Source of the DNA: Chloroflexota bacterium
GTDB lineage: Bacteria; Chloroflexota; Anaerolineae; Aggregatilineales; Phototrophicaceae
DNA length: 51,666 bases
Assembly (NCBI GenBank): GCA_026706395.1
Contig: JAPOYU010000146.1
Span: 1 to 51,666, forward strand
Direction of reading: 5' to 3'
Each line of letters begins with the position of its first letter. Within the stretch, counting starts at the first letter, position 1. A program made the position numbers and the translations under genes. The notes beneath the pieces are model-generated. The model worked only from the letters and a program-made list of their open reading frames with translations. It was not told the origin of the DNA and did not search any database. Positions 7,459 through 15,151 of the stretch are shown here, one piece after another.

Positions 7459-9288
7459 ATGGCTGTCCTGAATCACAGAAAGCACAAGCAGACCGCCGCC
7501 CAAGACAGGACTGAAACCAAAGAACCGACGATTCTCGAAATCGAGGACGACCACAAACCCGGCTTTGACCGCGATGTCACGGGCCGCCTGTTCTCATACC
7601 TGAAACCGCACCGGCGCGAGCTCTCCATCGCCGTCGTCATGATGATGTTCAGCGTCATCGCCAATGTCGCTAGCCCGCCGATCATTGGCTGGGCGATAGA
7701 CGAAGGCATCAGCAAGCAGGACATGTCGGTCCTCTTCGCGGGAGTAGCCGCCTTCATTTTCCTGCAAGCGCTGGGCTTTCTCGGTTTCCGCATCCAACTG
7801 CGCAATATGGCGCTCGTCGGCCAGACGATCATCAAGACGCTGCGCGACCAACTCTTCGATCATATCCAATATCTGTCGATCAGCTTCTTCGCCGATTATG
7901 AAGTCGGCCGGCTGCTGGCGCGCATCATCAACGATGTCAACGTCGTGCGCGAAGCGGTGACCTTCGCCGCGGTCGGCACCATTCGCGAGGTGCTGATGCT
8001 CTTCGGCATCATTATTTCGATGCTGCTCATCAACGTGCCACTAACGGCGGTTGCCTTCACGGTCCTGGTCGTTCTGATGCTGATCGCCAATTTCTGGCGC
8101 ATTCACGCGCGCGCCGCCTACCTGCGTGTATCGGACAGCAACGCCAAAGTCTACGCCGAATTATCCGAGGCTTTTAACGGCGTCCGCGTGACCCAGGCCT
8201 TCGCCCGGCAAAATCACAATTTTGCGCGCTTCACCGACGAGATCAACATGGCCAGCCGCGACGCCACCGAACGCGCCGCGCTGATCGCCAGCCTCTTCTA
8301 CCCCACCGTCGAGATGATCGGCGGCGTCGCCACCGGAACCTTGATCTTCGTCGGCGGAACGCTGGTGCTGGACGAGCGGATATCCGTCGGCGTTTTGCTC
8401 GCCTTCATCCTGTACATTCAGCAATTCTTCTTCCCGATCCGCTTGCTGGCGCAGCGCTACAATTTGCTGCAAAACGTAATCGCTTCCGCCTATCGCATCT
8501 TCAAGCTGATGGACTTCCCGGCGGATATCCGCGACGACATCAAAGCCGATGAGCTGCCCGCAATCAAGGGGCGCATCCGCTTCGAGGACGTGTCCTTTCG
8601 CTATTCGCGCGATGGCGAGCTCGTGCTGAAGAATATCAATCTGGATGTCGCGCCCGGCTCGCGCGTGGCCTTCGTCGGTCATACCGGCGCCGGCAAGACC
8701 ACAATCGTCAAGCTCATCATGCGCTTTTACGATGTGACAGCGGGCCGCGTGACAATCGACGGACGCGATATAAGGAACATCACCCAGAACAGCCTGCGCC
8801 GGCAGATCGGCGTCGTCCCGCAAGACACGCATCTTTTCTCCGGCACGGTGATGGACAATATCCGCTATGGTCGTCTGAACGCCAGCGATGAAGAAGTCGT
8901 CGCTGCGGCCAAAGCCGTGGGCGCCCATCATTTCATCACGGAGATGGCCGACGGATACCTGACCGAAATCCAGGAGGGCGGCGCTGTCCTCTCCACCGGC
9001 CAGCGGCAGCTGCTCGCCTTTGCCCGCGCGCTCCTGGCCGATCCGCGCATACTGATCCTCGATGAGGCGACCAGTAATATTGACACGCAAACCGAACGCC
9101 AGATCCAGCAGGCGCTGGAATATCTCCTCCTGGGGCGCACCAGCTTCGTCATCGCCCATCGTCTAAGCACGATTACATCAGCCGACTTAATCGTGGTGAT
9201 GGATCACGGCGAAATAATTGAAATGGGCAGTCACCAGGAACTGCTTGACCTCGAAGGCGTCTATCATCAGCTATTCACGCTGGTGTAA
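7459..9288 (+). CDS. ABC exporter half-transporter, catalytic NBD with degenerate signature
   Basis: A 609-residue partner of the preceding protein: about 60 polar residues, six membrane helices (roughly 60-340), then an ATPase domain with Walker A GHTGAGKTTI, Q-loop VVPQDTHLF, intact Walker B ILILDEATSNID and intact switch VIAHRLST. The signature is LSTGQ rather than LSGGQ. In a dimer this altered signature faces the altered Walker B and switch loop of the upstream partner, giving one degenerate and one canonical ATP site. The two genes are almost certainly co-transcribed and co-assembled. AGGA lies five bases before the ATG. The next gene is 158 bases away. Confidence 0.9.
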   Translation: MAVLNHRKHKQTAAQDRTETKEPTILEIEDDHKPGFDRDVTGRLFSYLKPHRRELSIAVVMMMFSVIANVASPPIIGWAIDEGISKQDMSVLFAGVAAFIFLQALGFLGFRIQLRNMALVGQTIIKTLRDQLFDHIQYLSISFFADYEVGRLLARIINDVNVVREAVTFAAVGTIREVLMLFGIIISMLLINVPLTAVAFTVLVVLMLIANFWRIHARAAYLRVSDSNAKVYAELSEAFNGVRVTQAFARQNHNFARFTDEINMASRDATERAALIASLFYPTVEMIGGVATGTLIFVGGTLVLDERISVGVLLAFILYIQQFFFPIRLLAQRYNLLQNVIASAYRIFKLMDFPADIRDDIKADELPAIKGRIRFEDVSFRYSRDGELVLKNINLDVAPGSRVAFVGHTGAGKTTIVKLIMRFYDVTAGRVTIDGRDIRNITQNSLRRQIGVVPQDTHLFSGTVMDNIRYGRLNASDEEVVAAAKAVGAHHFITEMADGYLTEIQEGGAVLSTGQRQLLAFARALLADPRILILDEATSNIDTQTERQIQQALEYLLLGRTSFVIAHRLSTITSADLIVVMDHGEIIEMGSHQELLDLEGVYHQLFTLV

Positions 9289-9401
9289 GGACGCCTCTCA
9301 TATACCCCATGACTTATAGAAGCTGATAGGGTTTGCTGACTATGACACGCAAAAGCGGTGTGCCTCGCTTCCTAAGAGTTACCTATCTGCGCGTCAGCAG
9401 T

Positions 9402-9407
9402 TATAAT
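9402..9407 (+). promoter_or_regulatory. -10 element (TATAAT) before small membrane protein
   Basis: TATAAT 40 bases upstream of the ATG at 9447. A TTACCT 17 bases further upstream (9379-9384) is only a weak -35 match. Suggests separate transcription of the small gene. Confidence 0.4.
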
Positions 9408-9446
9408 ATCTTTACTTAGATTATCTGCGAGATGACTTGAAAACCC

Positions 9447-9656
9447 ATGACATCATCCGATGCGGAGGCGATAAAGGCGGAATTGAATCACCGAGTCACG
9501 ACGGCGCAACATGAACGAGACTTGGGAAAACTGGAAGTGATCTTGACGCGCATAGAAGGCAAATTAGACAATTGGCGTTGGACACTTATCATCGTGCTAG
9601 GGATTGCCACGCTTATAATTGGCTATCTCCTATCACGTTTGCCCGCTCTGCCTTAG
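9447..9656 (+). CDS. Small coiled-coil protein with C-terminal membrane anchor
   Basis: A 69-residue protein. Residues 1-45 are charged and helical (AEAIKAELNHRV, LGKLEVILTRIEGKLDN), ending in a Trp pair, followed by one membrane helix (TLIIVLGIATLIIGYLL) and a short tail. This tail-anchored coiled-coil layout recalls the larger protein at 30078-30605, and the partial protein at 1-233 has similar helices. Function not recognised. The Shine-Dalgarno is poor, but a clean TATAAT lies upstream and the helix-anchor composition is protein-like. It converges with dinB, whose stop is 27 bases beyond. Confidence 0.6.
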   Translation: MTSSDAEAIKAELNHRVTTAQHERDLGKLEVILTRIEGKLDNWRWTLIIVLGIATLIIGYLLSRLPALP

Positions 9657-9683
9657 TCATCGTTAGTTCATGCTTCTCTTGAT

Positions 9684-10892
9684 TTAGCGCTTGTTGTCCT
9701 CGTTGGGGCGAAAGTGGAGGTCGCTTGCGCGTGTAATCATCGTCTCGCCGTAGCGGTCGCGCAAACGATCCAGCGCGCTCTGCAATTCCTCCGCTTGCCC
9801 CGCGCCCCGTCGCTCATCCCATAAGCCCATCTGGCGATTCGGCTCGCTGAATCCGCCCAAGCCAACGCCGATCAGCCGCACCGGCGCGCCCGCGACCCAG
9901 ACCTGCTCGAAGAGCTTCACCGCCGAAGCATAAATTTCGCCGTCGGAATTCGTCGCTTGATCCAGGGTCAGCTGCCGATTCAGCGTCGTGAAGTCGGTCC
10001 AGCGCAGCTTGATCTTGATGGTCGCGCCGGCGAGTCCAGTCTTGCGCGCCTGACGCCCGACCCCATCGGACAAGCGGCGCAGCGTCAGCTTGAGCTCGGC
10101 TTCGTCGGCGACGTCTTTAGCGAAGGTGACTTCCTTGCTGATCGACTTCGCGCCAGGCCCGCTGGAGACGGGCCGGAAATCAATGCCCTGTGCGCGCCGC
10201 CATATATCGGCGCCCAGCTTGCCGAGCCGCGCTGTTAAAGCCGCCTCCGACCAACTGGCGACATCGCCGACGGTGGTTAAACCGAGCCTGCTCAGCCTCT
10301 CGGCATTCTTGGGGCCAACGCCCCAAAGTCGCCGAATCGGCAGCGGCGCCAAGAAGCTGGCTTCGGCGCCCGGCGGGACGATGGTGATTGCCTTCGGCGG
10401 TTTGTCTTTGGGCTTGCGCGCCTTACCCACCGTATTGGCCGTCTTCGCCACCAATTTGTTGGTCGCGCCGCCCAGCGAACATGGCAGCTCCAGCTCGTCG
10501 ACGATGCGTTTCTGCAGCGCGCGCGCAATGGTCTCGATATCGGCCGGCATAATCGTCACATCGAGAAAAGCCTCGTCAATCGAGAGCGGCTCGACATCGG
10601 GCGCCGTATCGCGCAGGATCGCCATCACCGCTTTCGACCGCTCGCTGTATACGCCGCGCGTCTGACCGACGACAATCAAGTGCGGGCACAATCGAATCGC
10701 CTGCGCCATCGGCATCGCCGAGCGCACGCCATAAGCCCGGGCCGGATAGGAAGCCGACGAAACGACGCCTCGCTCATCCGGTTTGCCGCCAACGGCGATC
10801 GCCTTGCCGCGCAGGTCCGGATTCAACTGCTCTTCCACCGCGCAGAAAAAGGCGTCCAAATCGAGATGAAGGATCTTTCGCATCTTCGCCAT
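9684..10892 (-). CDS. dinB: DNA polymerase IV (Y-family translesion polymerase)
   Basis: A 402-residue Y-family polymerase. Metal-binding carboxylates are Asp11 in HLDLDAFF and Asp106-Glu107 in LSIDEAFLDV; the helix-hairpin-helix region (RRLWGVGPKNAERLSRLGLTTVGDV) and the little-finger domain follow. It copies damaged DNA with low fidelity and, in other bacteria, is often damage-inducible. ATG 10892 starts a normal N-terminus (MAKMRKILHL); ATG 10883 is possible, and an in-frame TTG at 10919 adds nine residues with no better ribosome site. A near-perfect 18-bp AT-rich palindrome lies 60 bases upstream and may be its operator. Monocistronic, between converging and divergent neighbours. Confidence 0.93.
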   Translation of the reverse strand: MAKMRKILHLDLDAFFCAVEEQLNPDLRGKAIAVGGKPDERGVVSSASYPARAYGVRSAMPMAQAIRLCPHLIVVGQTRGVYSERSKAVMAILRDTAPDVEPLSIDEAFLDVTIMPADIETIARALQKRIVDELELPCSLGGATNKLVAKTANTVGKARKPKDKPPKAITIVPPGAEASFLAPLPIRRLWGVGPKNAERLSRLGLTTVGDVASWSEAALTARLGKLGADIWRRAQGIDFRPVSSGPGAKSISKEVTFAKDVADEAELKLTLRRLSDGVGRQARKTGLAGATIKIKLRWTDFTTLNRQLTLDQATNSDGEIYASAVKLFEQVWVAGAPVRLIGVGLGGFSEPNRQMGLWDERRGAGQAEELQSALDRLRDRYGETMITRASDLHFRPNEDNKR

Positions 10893-10951
10893 CGATCGCC
10901 AAAGTCCTGGGTAAGCCAATCAAGCAGAACAAAAAAATCAGCGAAAAGTCA

Positions 10952-10969
10952 ATAGAATATATTTTCTAT
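10952..10969. promoter_or_regulatory. AT-rich palindrome upstream of dinB (possible operator)
   Basis: ATAGAATATATTTTCTAT is palindromic at 16 of 18 positions and stands out in a GC-rich background. It lies 60 bp upstream of the dinB start and 123 bp upstream of glgB. TATATT within it could also be a -10 element for dinB. A damage-response repressor site is a reasonable guess; a LexA-type site cannot be assigned from sequence alone. Confidence 0.4.
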
Positions 10970-11049
10970 CGTATCACATTTTGCCGGGTCCTTCAAGAAG
11001 ACCGTCAGCATCGCCCGGCGGACCATCTACGAAACCGGCGTATTGCCGT

Positions 11050-11055
11050 TATAAT
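11050..11055 (+). promoter_or_regulatory. -10 element (TATAAT) for glgB
   Basis: TATAAT 37 bases before the glgB ATG at 11093; no good -35 at the usual distance. It implies a transcript start near 11061, which rules out the upstream in-frame ATG at 11054 as the glgB start. Confidence 0.45.
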
Positions 11056-11092
11056 GTGCGCTCGGAAAAGCCTAGCGATCGCGGGACGCAAG

Positions 11093-13288
11093 ATGCCATT
11101 GTCAATTCACCCCGATGCGATTCAAGCGCTCCTGAGCGGGGAGATTGGCGCGCCCTCGTCGTTGCTGGGCCGGCATCGGCAGGGCGACGAAGTCTGCATT
11201 CGCGCCTTTCGCCCTTGGGCAAAGCGGATCGACCTGGTGAAGGACACGACGGGCGAGCGCGTCGAAATGCGCAAGCGGCACAGTGAAGGGCTCTTCGTCG
11301 CCGCGCTGGACGCGACCTGGGCTGACGCCGCTTATCACTTTGAAGCGACGACCGACGAGGGAGACTGCGAGTCCTTCGGCGATCCTTATATCTGCCCGCC
11401 CTTGCTTTCTGATTACGACATCTATCTCTTTGGGCAGGGCCAACACAGGGAGATTTACCGCAAGCTGGGCGCGCATAAGCGAGAGATCGACGGCATCGAC
11501 GGCCTCAACTTCGCCGTCTGGGCGCCCAACTGTTACAAAGTCGCGCTTGTTGGCGACTTCAATCGCTGGGACCCGCGCACGCACATTATGGAGAACAATG
11601 ACGAATCGGGGATCTGGGAAGTCTTCGTGCCCGGCTTGAAGGAAGGCGCGCATTACAAATACGAAATTCGCTCGCACAACAAAGGCTATCGCGCGCAAAA
11701 GAGCGATCCCTACGGCTTCTACGCGGAATTGCGCCCGCAGACAGCGTCCATCGTCTATGACATCGATCAATACCAATGGAATGACAGCGACTGGATGGAG
11801 GCGCGCGCGCAGATAAATCCCTTGTCGCAGCCGCTGAATATCTACGAAGCGCACCTTGGCTCCTGGAAGCGCAAAGAAGAGGGAGCCTTCCTCAGCTATC
11901 GCGAGTTGGCGGACGAGCTCGCGCCTTATCTTGTCGACATGGGCTACACCCACTTGGAATTGCTGCCGGTGGCTGAACACCCGCTGGACGCCTCCTGGGG
12001 TTACCAGGTGACTGGCTACTTCGCGCCTACCAGCCGCTTCGGCTCGCCGTCCGATTTCAAGTATCTAGTCGACCGCTGCCACCAAGCCAATATCGGCGTG
12101 ATTCTCGACTGGGTGCCGGCGCATTTCCCCAAAGATGGGCATGGACTCAATTACTTCGACGGCACCCATCTCTACAGCCACGAAGACCCGCTGCAAGGCG
12201 AACAGCCGGATTGGGGCACCATGGTCTTCAACTACGCCCGCAGCGAAGTCCGCAACTTTCTGCTCGCCAACGCCTTGTTCTGGCTGAAGGAATATCACAT
12301 CGACGGCTTGCGCGTGGACGCCGTCTCGTCCATGATCTACCTCAATTTTTCGCGCGAGAACGGCGCCTGGATCCCCAACGAATACGGCAGCCATGAAAAT
12401 CTGGGCGCGCTCGCCTTCCTGCGCGCATTCAATGAGATCGTTCACGCCGAAGCGCCCGGCGCCATCACCATCGCCGAAGAATCGACGGCTTGGGCGATGG
12501 TGTCGCGCCCAACCTACGTCGGCGGTCTCGGCTTCACCTTCAAGTGGAATATGGGCTGGATGCACGACACGCTGGCATATTTCGCGCACGATCCGGTGCA
12601 TCGGCGTCACCATCATCACCAGATCACCTTCGCCCTGCTCTATGCCTTCAGCGAGAACTTCGTCCTGCCGCTCTCCCACGATGAGGTCGTGCACATGAAG
12701 GGATCGCTAATCGGCAAAATGCCCGGCGATTATTGGCAGCAGTTCGCCAACCTGCGTCTGCTCTTCGGCTACCAGTACACGCAGGTCGGCAAAGCGCTCA
12801 ACTTCATGGGCAACGAATTCGCTCAATTCGCCGAATGGAGCGAGACGCGCAGCCTCGATTGGCACTTGCTCGCCTACGCGAAACACGCCCAAATGCAAGC
12901 ATGGGCGCGCGATCTCAACCATCTGTATCGAGAAGAGCCGGCGCTCTGGCAAGTCGATTTCGAAGCGGGGGGGTTCCACTGGATTGAAGCGAATGACGCC
13001 GATTACAGCGTCTATAGCTACATCCGCTATGCCGAAGATCGAAACGACTTTCTAGTTATCGTATTGAACTGCACGCCGCTCCTGCGTGAAGACTATCGAA
13101 TCGGCGTTCCCGTCGCTGGCTTCTATCGCGAGCTGCTCAACAGCGACGCGCGCTTTTACGGCGGCGGCGATGTCGGCAACGGCGGTGGACGGCACAGCGA
13201 TCATATCCCCATGCACGGCCTGCCCTTCAGCCTGAGCCTGCGTCTGCCGCCGTTGGCGATACTGATCTTGAAAGTCGCGGCTGGGTAA
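11093..13288 (+). CDS. glgB: 1,4-alpha-glucan (glycogen) branching enzyme
   Basis: A 731-residue GH13 enzyme, normal for the family. An N-terminal GlgB-specific domain (residues 1-100) is followed by a CBM48 module (FAVWAPNCYKVALVGDFNRWD, about 138-160). The catalytic barrel holds the nucleophile Asp in DGLRVDAVSSM, the acid/base Glu in ITIAEESTAW and the third acid in LSHDEVVHMKG; an all-beta C-terminal domain closes it. It cuts alpha-1,4 glucan and rejoins the piece as an alpha-1,6 branch. The ATG at 11093 is chosen because an upstream in-frame ATG lies inside the TATAAT. No other glycogen gene is in the window. Confidence 0.95.
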   Translation: MPLSIHPDAIQALLSGEIGAPSSLLGRHRQGDEVCIRAFRPWAKRIDLVKDTTGERVEMRKRHSEGLFVAALDATWADAAYHFEATTDEGDCESFGDPYICPPLLSDYDIYLFGQGQHREIYRKLGAHKREIDGIDGLNFAVWAPNCYKVALVGDFNRWDPRTHIMENNDESGIWEVFVPGLKEGAHYKYEIRSHNKGYRAQKSDPYGFYAELRPQTASIVYDIDQYQWNDSDWMEARAQINPLSQPLNIYEAHLGSWKRKEEGAFLSYRELADELAPYLVDMGYTHLELLPVAEHPLDASWGYQVTGYFAPTSRFGSPSDFKYLVDRCHQANIGVILDWVPAHFPKDGHGLNYFDGTHLYSHEDPLQGEQPDWGTMVFNYARSEVRNFLLANALFWLKEYHIDGLRVDAVSSMIYLNFSRENGAWIPNEYGSHENLGALAFLRAFNEIVHAEAPGAITIAEESTAWAMVSRPTYVGGLGFTFKWNMGWMHDTLAYFAHDPVHRRHHHHQITFALLYAFSENFVLPLSHDEVVHMKGSLIGKMPGDYWQQFANLRLLFGYQYTQVGKALNFMGNEFAQFAEWSETRSLDWHLLAYAKHAQMQAWARDLNHLYREEPALWQVDFEAGGFHWIEANDADYSVYSYIRYAEDRNDFLVIVLNCTPLLREDYRIGVPVAGFYRELLNSDARFYGGGDVGNGGGRHSDHIPMHGLPFSLSLRLPPLAILILKVAAG

Positions 13289-13514
13289 ACGACGCGGATA
13301 TATTCTCTTTAAGGAGCACAGCCGTCCTTCGCAAGTGAGAACCTGTCCCGCCCAGAAGACAGATCCGAGAACTTAAGGATCTGCATGGCTTGTCCGCTAC
13401 TCGTTGGCTTGCTCCCGGCTCTTTGAAATGCAGCAGATTTCTAATACTTCACCACAGAGGAAACGAGGGAACACAGAGGGCACAGAGGGATATGGTTTTA
13501 CGACAAATGTCTCA
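13289..13514. other. Intergenic region with simple repeats
   Basis: First part of a 354-base gap between converging glgB and MFS genes. No gene or RNA recognised. It holds the CACAGAGG repeats (13451-13490) and is followed by two palindromic elements. No clear rho-independent terminator for glgB is visible. Confidence 0.4.
13451..13490. repeat. CACAGAGG short tandem-like repeats
   Basis: Three copies of CACAGAGG (13453, 13472, 13481) with the related ACGAGGGAA between them. Similar purine-rich strings (GGACGCAGAAGGCGCAGAG) occur at about 43394-43412 in another intergenic region. This type of degenerate intergenic repeat is familiar from several environmental bacterial lineages; no function is known to me. 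Confidence 0.5.
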
Positions 13515-13542
13515 GTAGGGGCGTTTGGATGAACCGCCCGTC
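13515..13542. repeat. Intergenic palindrome family, copy B
   Basis: GTAGGGGCGTTTGGATGAACCGCCCGTC: the GTAGG flank plus GGGCGTTT and AACCGCCC arms (one mismatch). Same family as 3445 and others; the most degraded copy. Confidence 0.5.
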
Positions 13543-13584
13543 AGTGCTTTCGCATGACCGTAGGCTCTGTCCCATTTATGAGCG

Positions 13585-13660
13585 AGTACGGGCGAGCCGG
13601 TGACTCGCCCGTTGATCGCCATTTTGAATCAGGGCGGACGTTTCACGAAACGCCCCTACG
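13585..13660. repeat. Intergenic palindrome family, copy C (double hairpin)
   Basis: Two adjacent hairpins: CGGGCGAG / CTCGCCCG (13589-13596 with 13604-13611, perfect) and CGTTTC-AC-GAAACG (13639-13652, perfect). The right edge reads CGCCCCTAC, the reverse complement of the GTAGGGGCG flank of other copies. The last codons and stop of the MFS gene lie inside this element. Confidence 0.6.
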
Positions 13661-14947
13661 GATGACGCCGGGTTTAGGGCGGCGCGGGGGCGGCGTGAGC
13701 AGTGCGGCCACCAGCACGAGCAAACACAAAGCCGCCCCGAGCCACAACACGATGGCGTAGTTGCCACTGGCGTCAAAGCTCAAGCCGAAGATCGCGGGAC
13801 CGATGGCGCTGCCGATCACGCTCGAAGTATAGACGAAGCCGCGAATCGCGCCCTGGAACTGACGGCCGAACAGATTGGGCCAGACGGCGCCATCAAAGAC
13901 GTAGCCAATGCCCATGCCCAAGCCAAAAGCCAGCGCGTAAGCGATCAACTGCCAAGTCTCGCGCATGAACATCGCCAGCAGGCAGGCGCAGAGCAGCGCC
14001 AGCATCTGAAGCGCCGCCACCAACGAAGGCTTGAAGCGGTCGATCATGTAACCGGCGAGCAGCGCCGAAGCAGCCGCGAACAATGAAATCATGGCGAAGG
14101 TTTCCGTGGCGACCTGCGCCCGGTGATTGAGAACCCCGAAGATCGATACTTGATGCAGAATTAACCCGGTGCCCCAGGCGGAAGGCAAAATACGCGCGGC
14201 GATAAAGACCCAGAGGATGGGCGTGCGAACCGCTTCCGCCAGCGTCCAATTGTCCTCCTTGTCGGCTTGAGGATCATCGATTGGGCGGGCGCCGCTCTTG
14301 GCCTTGTCCGGCGTCAGGCCATAAAGCTCGGGCCGATCGCGCATCAACAGGGCGAAGCCGGGCACGACCAGCGCCGCCACGCCGACGCCCAAAACGACAA
14401 AAGCCTGCCGCCAGTCCATCACCTCCAGCAGGGCGCGCAGCGCGTTGACATATATGCCCTGAAACAAGGCGAAAGCCAGCGCCAGCAACGACATCATACG
14501 GCCGCGCCGCTGCCGGAACCAGTTCGCCACCGCTGTTGAGCTCGCCAGCGTTAAAGCGCCCTGCCCCAATCCGCGCAGACCGGCGAAGGCGAAGAATAGC
14601 ATGACCGGCCCATTAATCAGGGAACTCAAAACCAGCACCACAAAAAACAGGATGCCGATGACCGCGCCGACGCGCCGATTGCCGCTCGCGTCAATCTGGC
14701 GGCCGACCCAGGTCAAGCCCAGCGAGGCGACAAATGTGCCCAAGCCATACAAGCCGCTGACCGTCGTTCGGTCCAGCCCAAAGTCGGCGATGAAGGCATC
14801 CATGAACAGCGAGACCGAAAAGCTCTGCCCAGGCGAGCTGCATATGGCGCCGATCAAGGCGACGAACCAGACGATCCAGCCGTAGTAAACCGGGCTTGCC
14901 GTGACCAGCCGACTCTGTAGGCGTACTCCCGCTGTCGTTTGGCTCAC
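13643..14947 (-). CDS. MFS transporter (MCT/oxalate-formate antiporter-like)
   Basis: A 434-residue protein with 12 predicted membrane helices. The opening YYGWIVWFVALIGAI and the following FSVSLFMDAFIADFGL, plus a central cytoplasmic loop, resemble monocarboxylate-type MFS carriers. Substrate not inferable. The start is GTG 14947 with AGGCGGG about six bases upstream; no ATG lies early enough to preserve helix 1. The C-terminus runs into a palindromic repeat element, which supplies the final residues (IRRGVS) and the TGA, so the natural end may have been altered. Gene is alone, diverging from fhs. Confidence 0.8.
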   Translation of the reverse strand: MSQTTAGVRLQSRLVTASPVYYGWIVWFVALIGAICSSPGQSFSVSLFMDAFIADFGLDRTTVSGLYGLGTFVASLGLTWVGRQIDASGNRRVGAVIGILFFVVLVLSSLINGPVMLFFAFAGLRGLGQGALTLASSTAVANWFRQRRGRMMSLLALAFALFQGIYVNALRALLEVMDWRQAFVVLGVGVAALVVPGFALLMRDRPELYGLTPDKAKSGARPIDDPQADKEDNWTLAEAVRTPILWVFIAARILPSAWGTGLILHQVSIFGVLNHRAQVATETFAMISLFAAASALLAGYMIDRFKPSLVAALQMLALLCACLLAMFMRETWQLIAYALAFGLGMGIGYVFDGAVWPNLFGRQFQGAIRGFVYTSSVIGSAIGPAIFGLSFDASGNYAIVLWLGAALCLLVLVAALLTPPPRRPKPGVIRRGVS

Positions 14948-15031
14948 GCTGCGCCCGCCTAAAAACTGGATTTGACTAGTAGATTATAAAAGTCAATCCG
15001 CCAATTGAAAGCCACTACAAACGCGTCATGC

Positions 15032-15037
15032 TATAAT
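15032..15037 (+). promoter_or_regulatory. -10 element (TATAAT) for fhs-pyr cluster
   Basis: TATAAT 114 bases before the fhs ATG; the best -35-like hexamer (TTGAAA, 15005-15010) is 21 bases away, longer than usual. Probably the promoter of the fhs-pyrBCDEF run. No PyrR-type leader or attenuator hairpin was evident in the 5' region. Confidence 0.4.
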
Positions 15038-15151
15038 CGAAGCTTAGAATGCCGCAACAAGATCCAAGGGCGCTATTCAATTCATGCAAACAGTCGCGCG
15101 CTCACAGCCCGCCAATGCCGTGAAGCCGACCGCGCTGAAGGTTGAATCTGC

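Noticed and set aside
9325..9399. Possible pseudoknot: GATAGG / CCTATC and TGCTGAC / GTCAGCA in A-B-A'-B' order
   Set aside because: Two inverted repeats of 6 and 7 bases within 75 bases are expected by chance; no further support.
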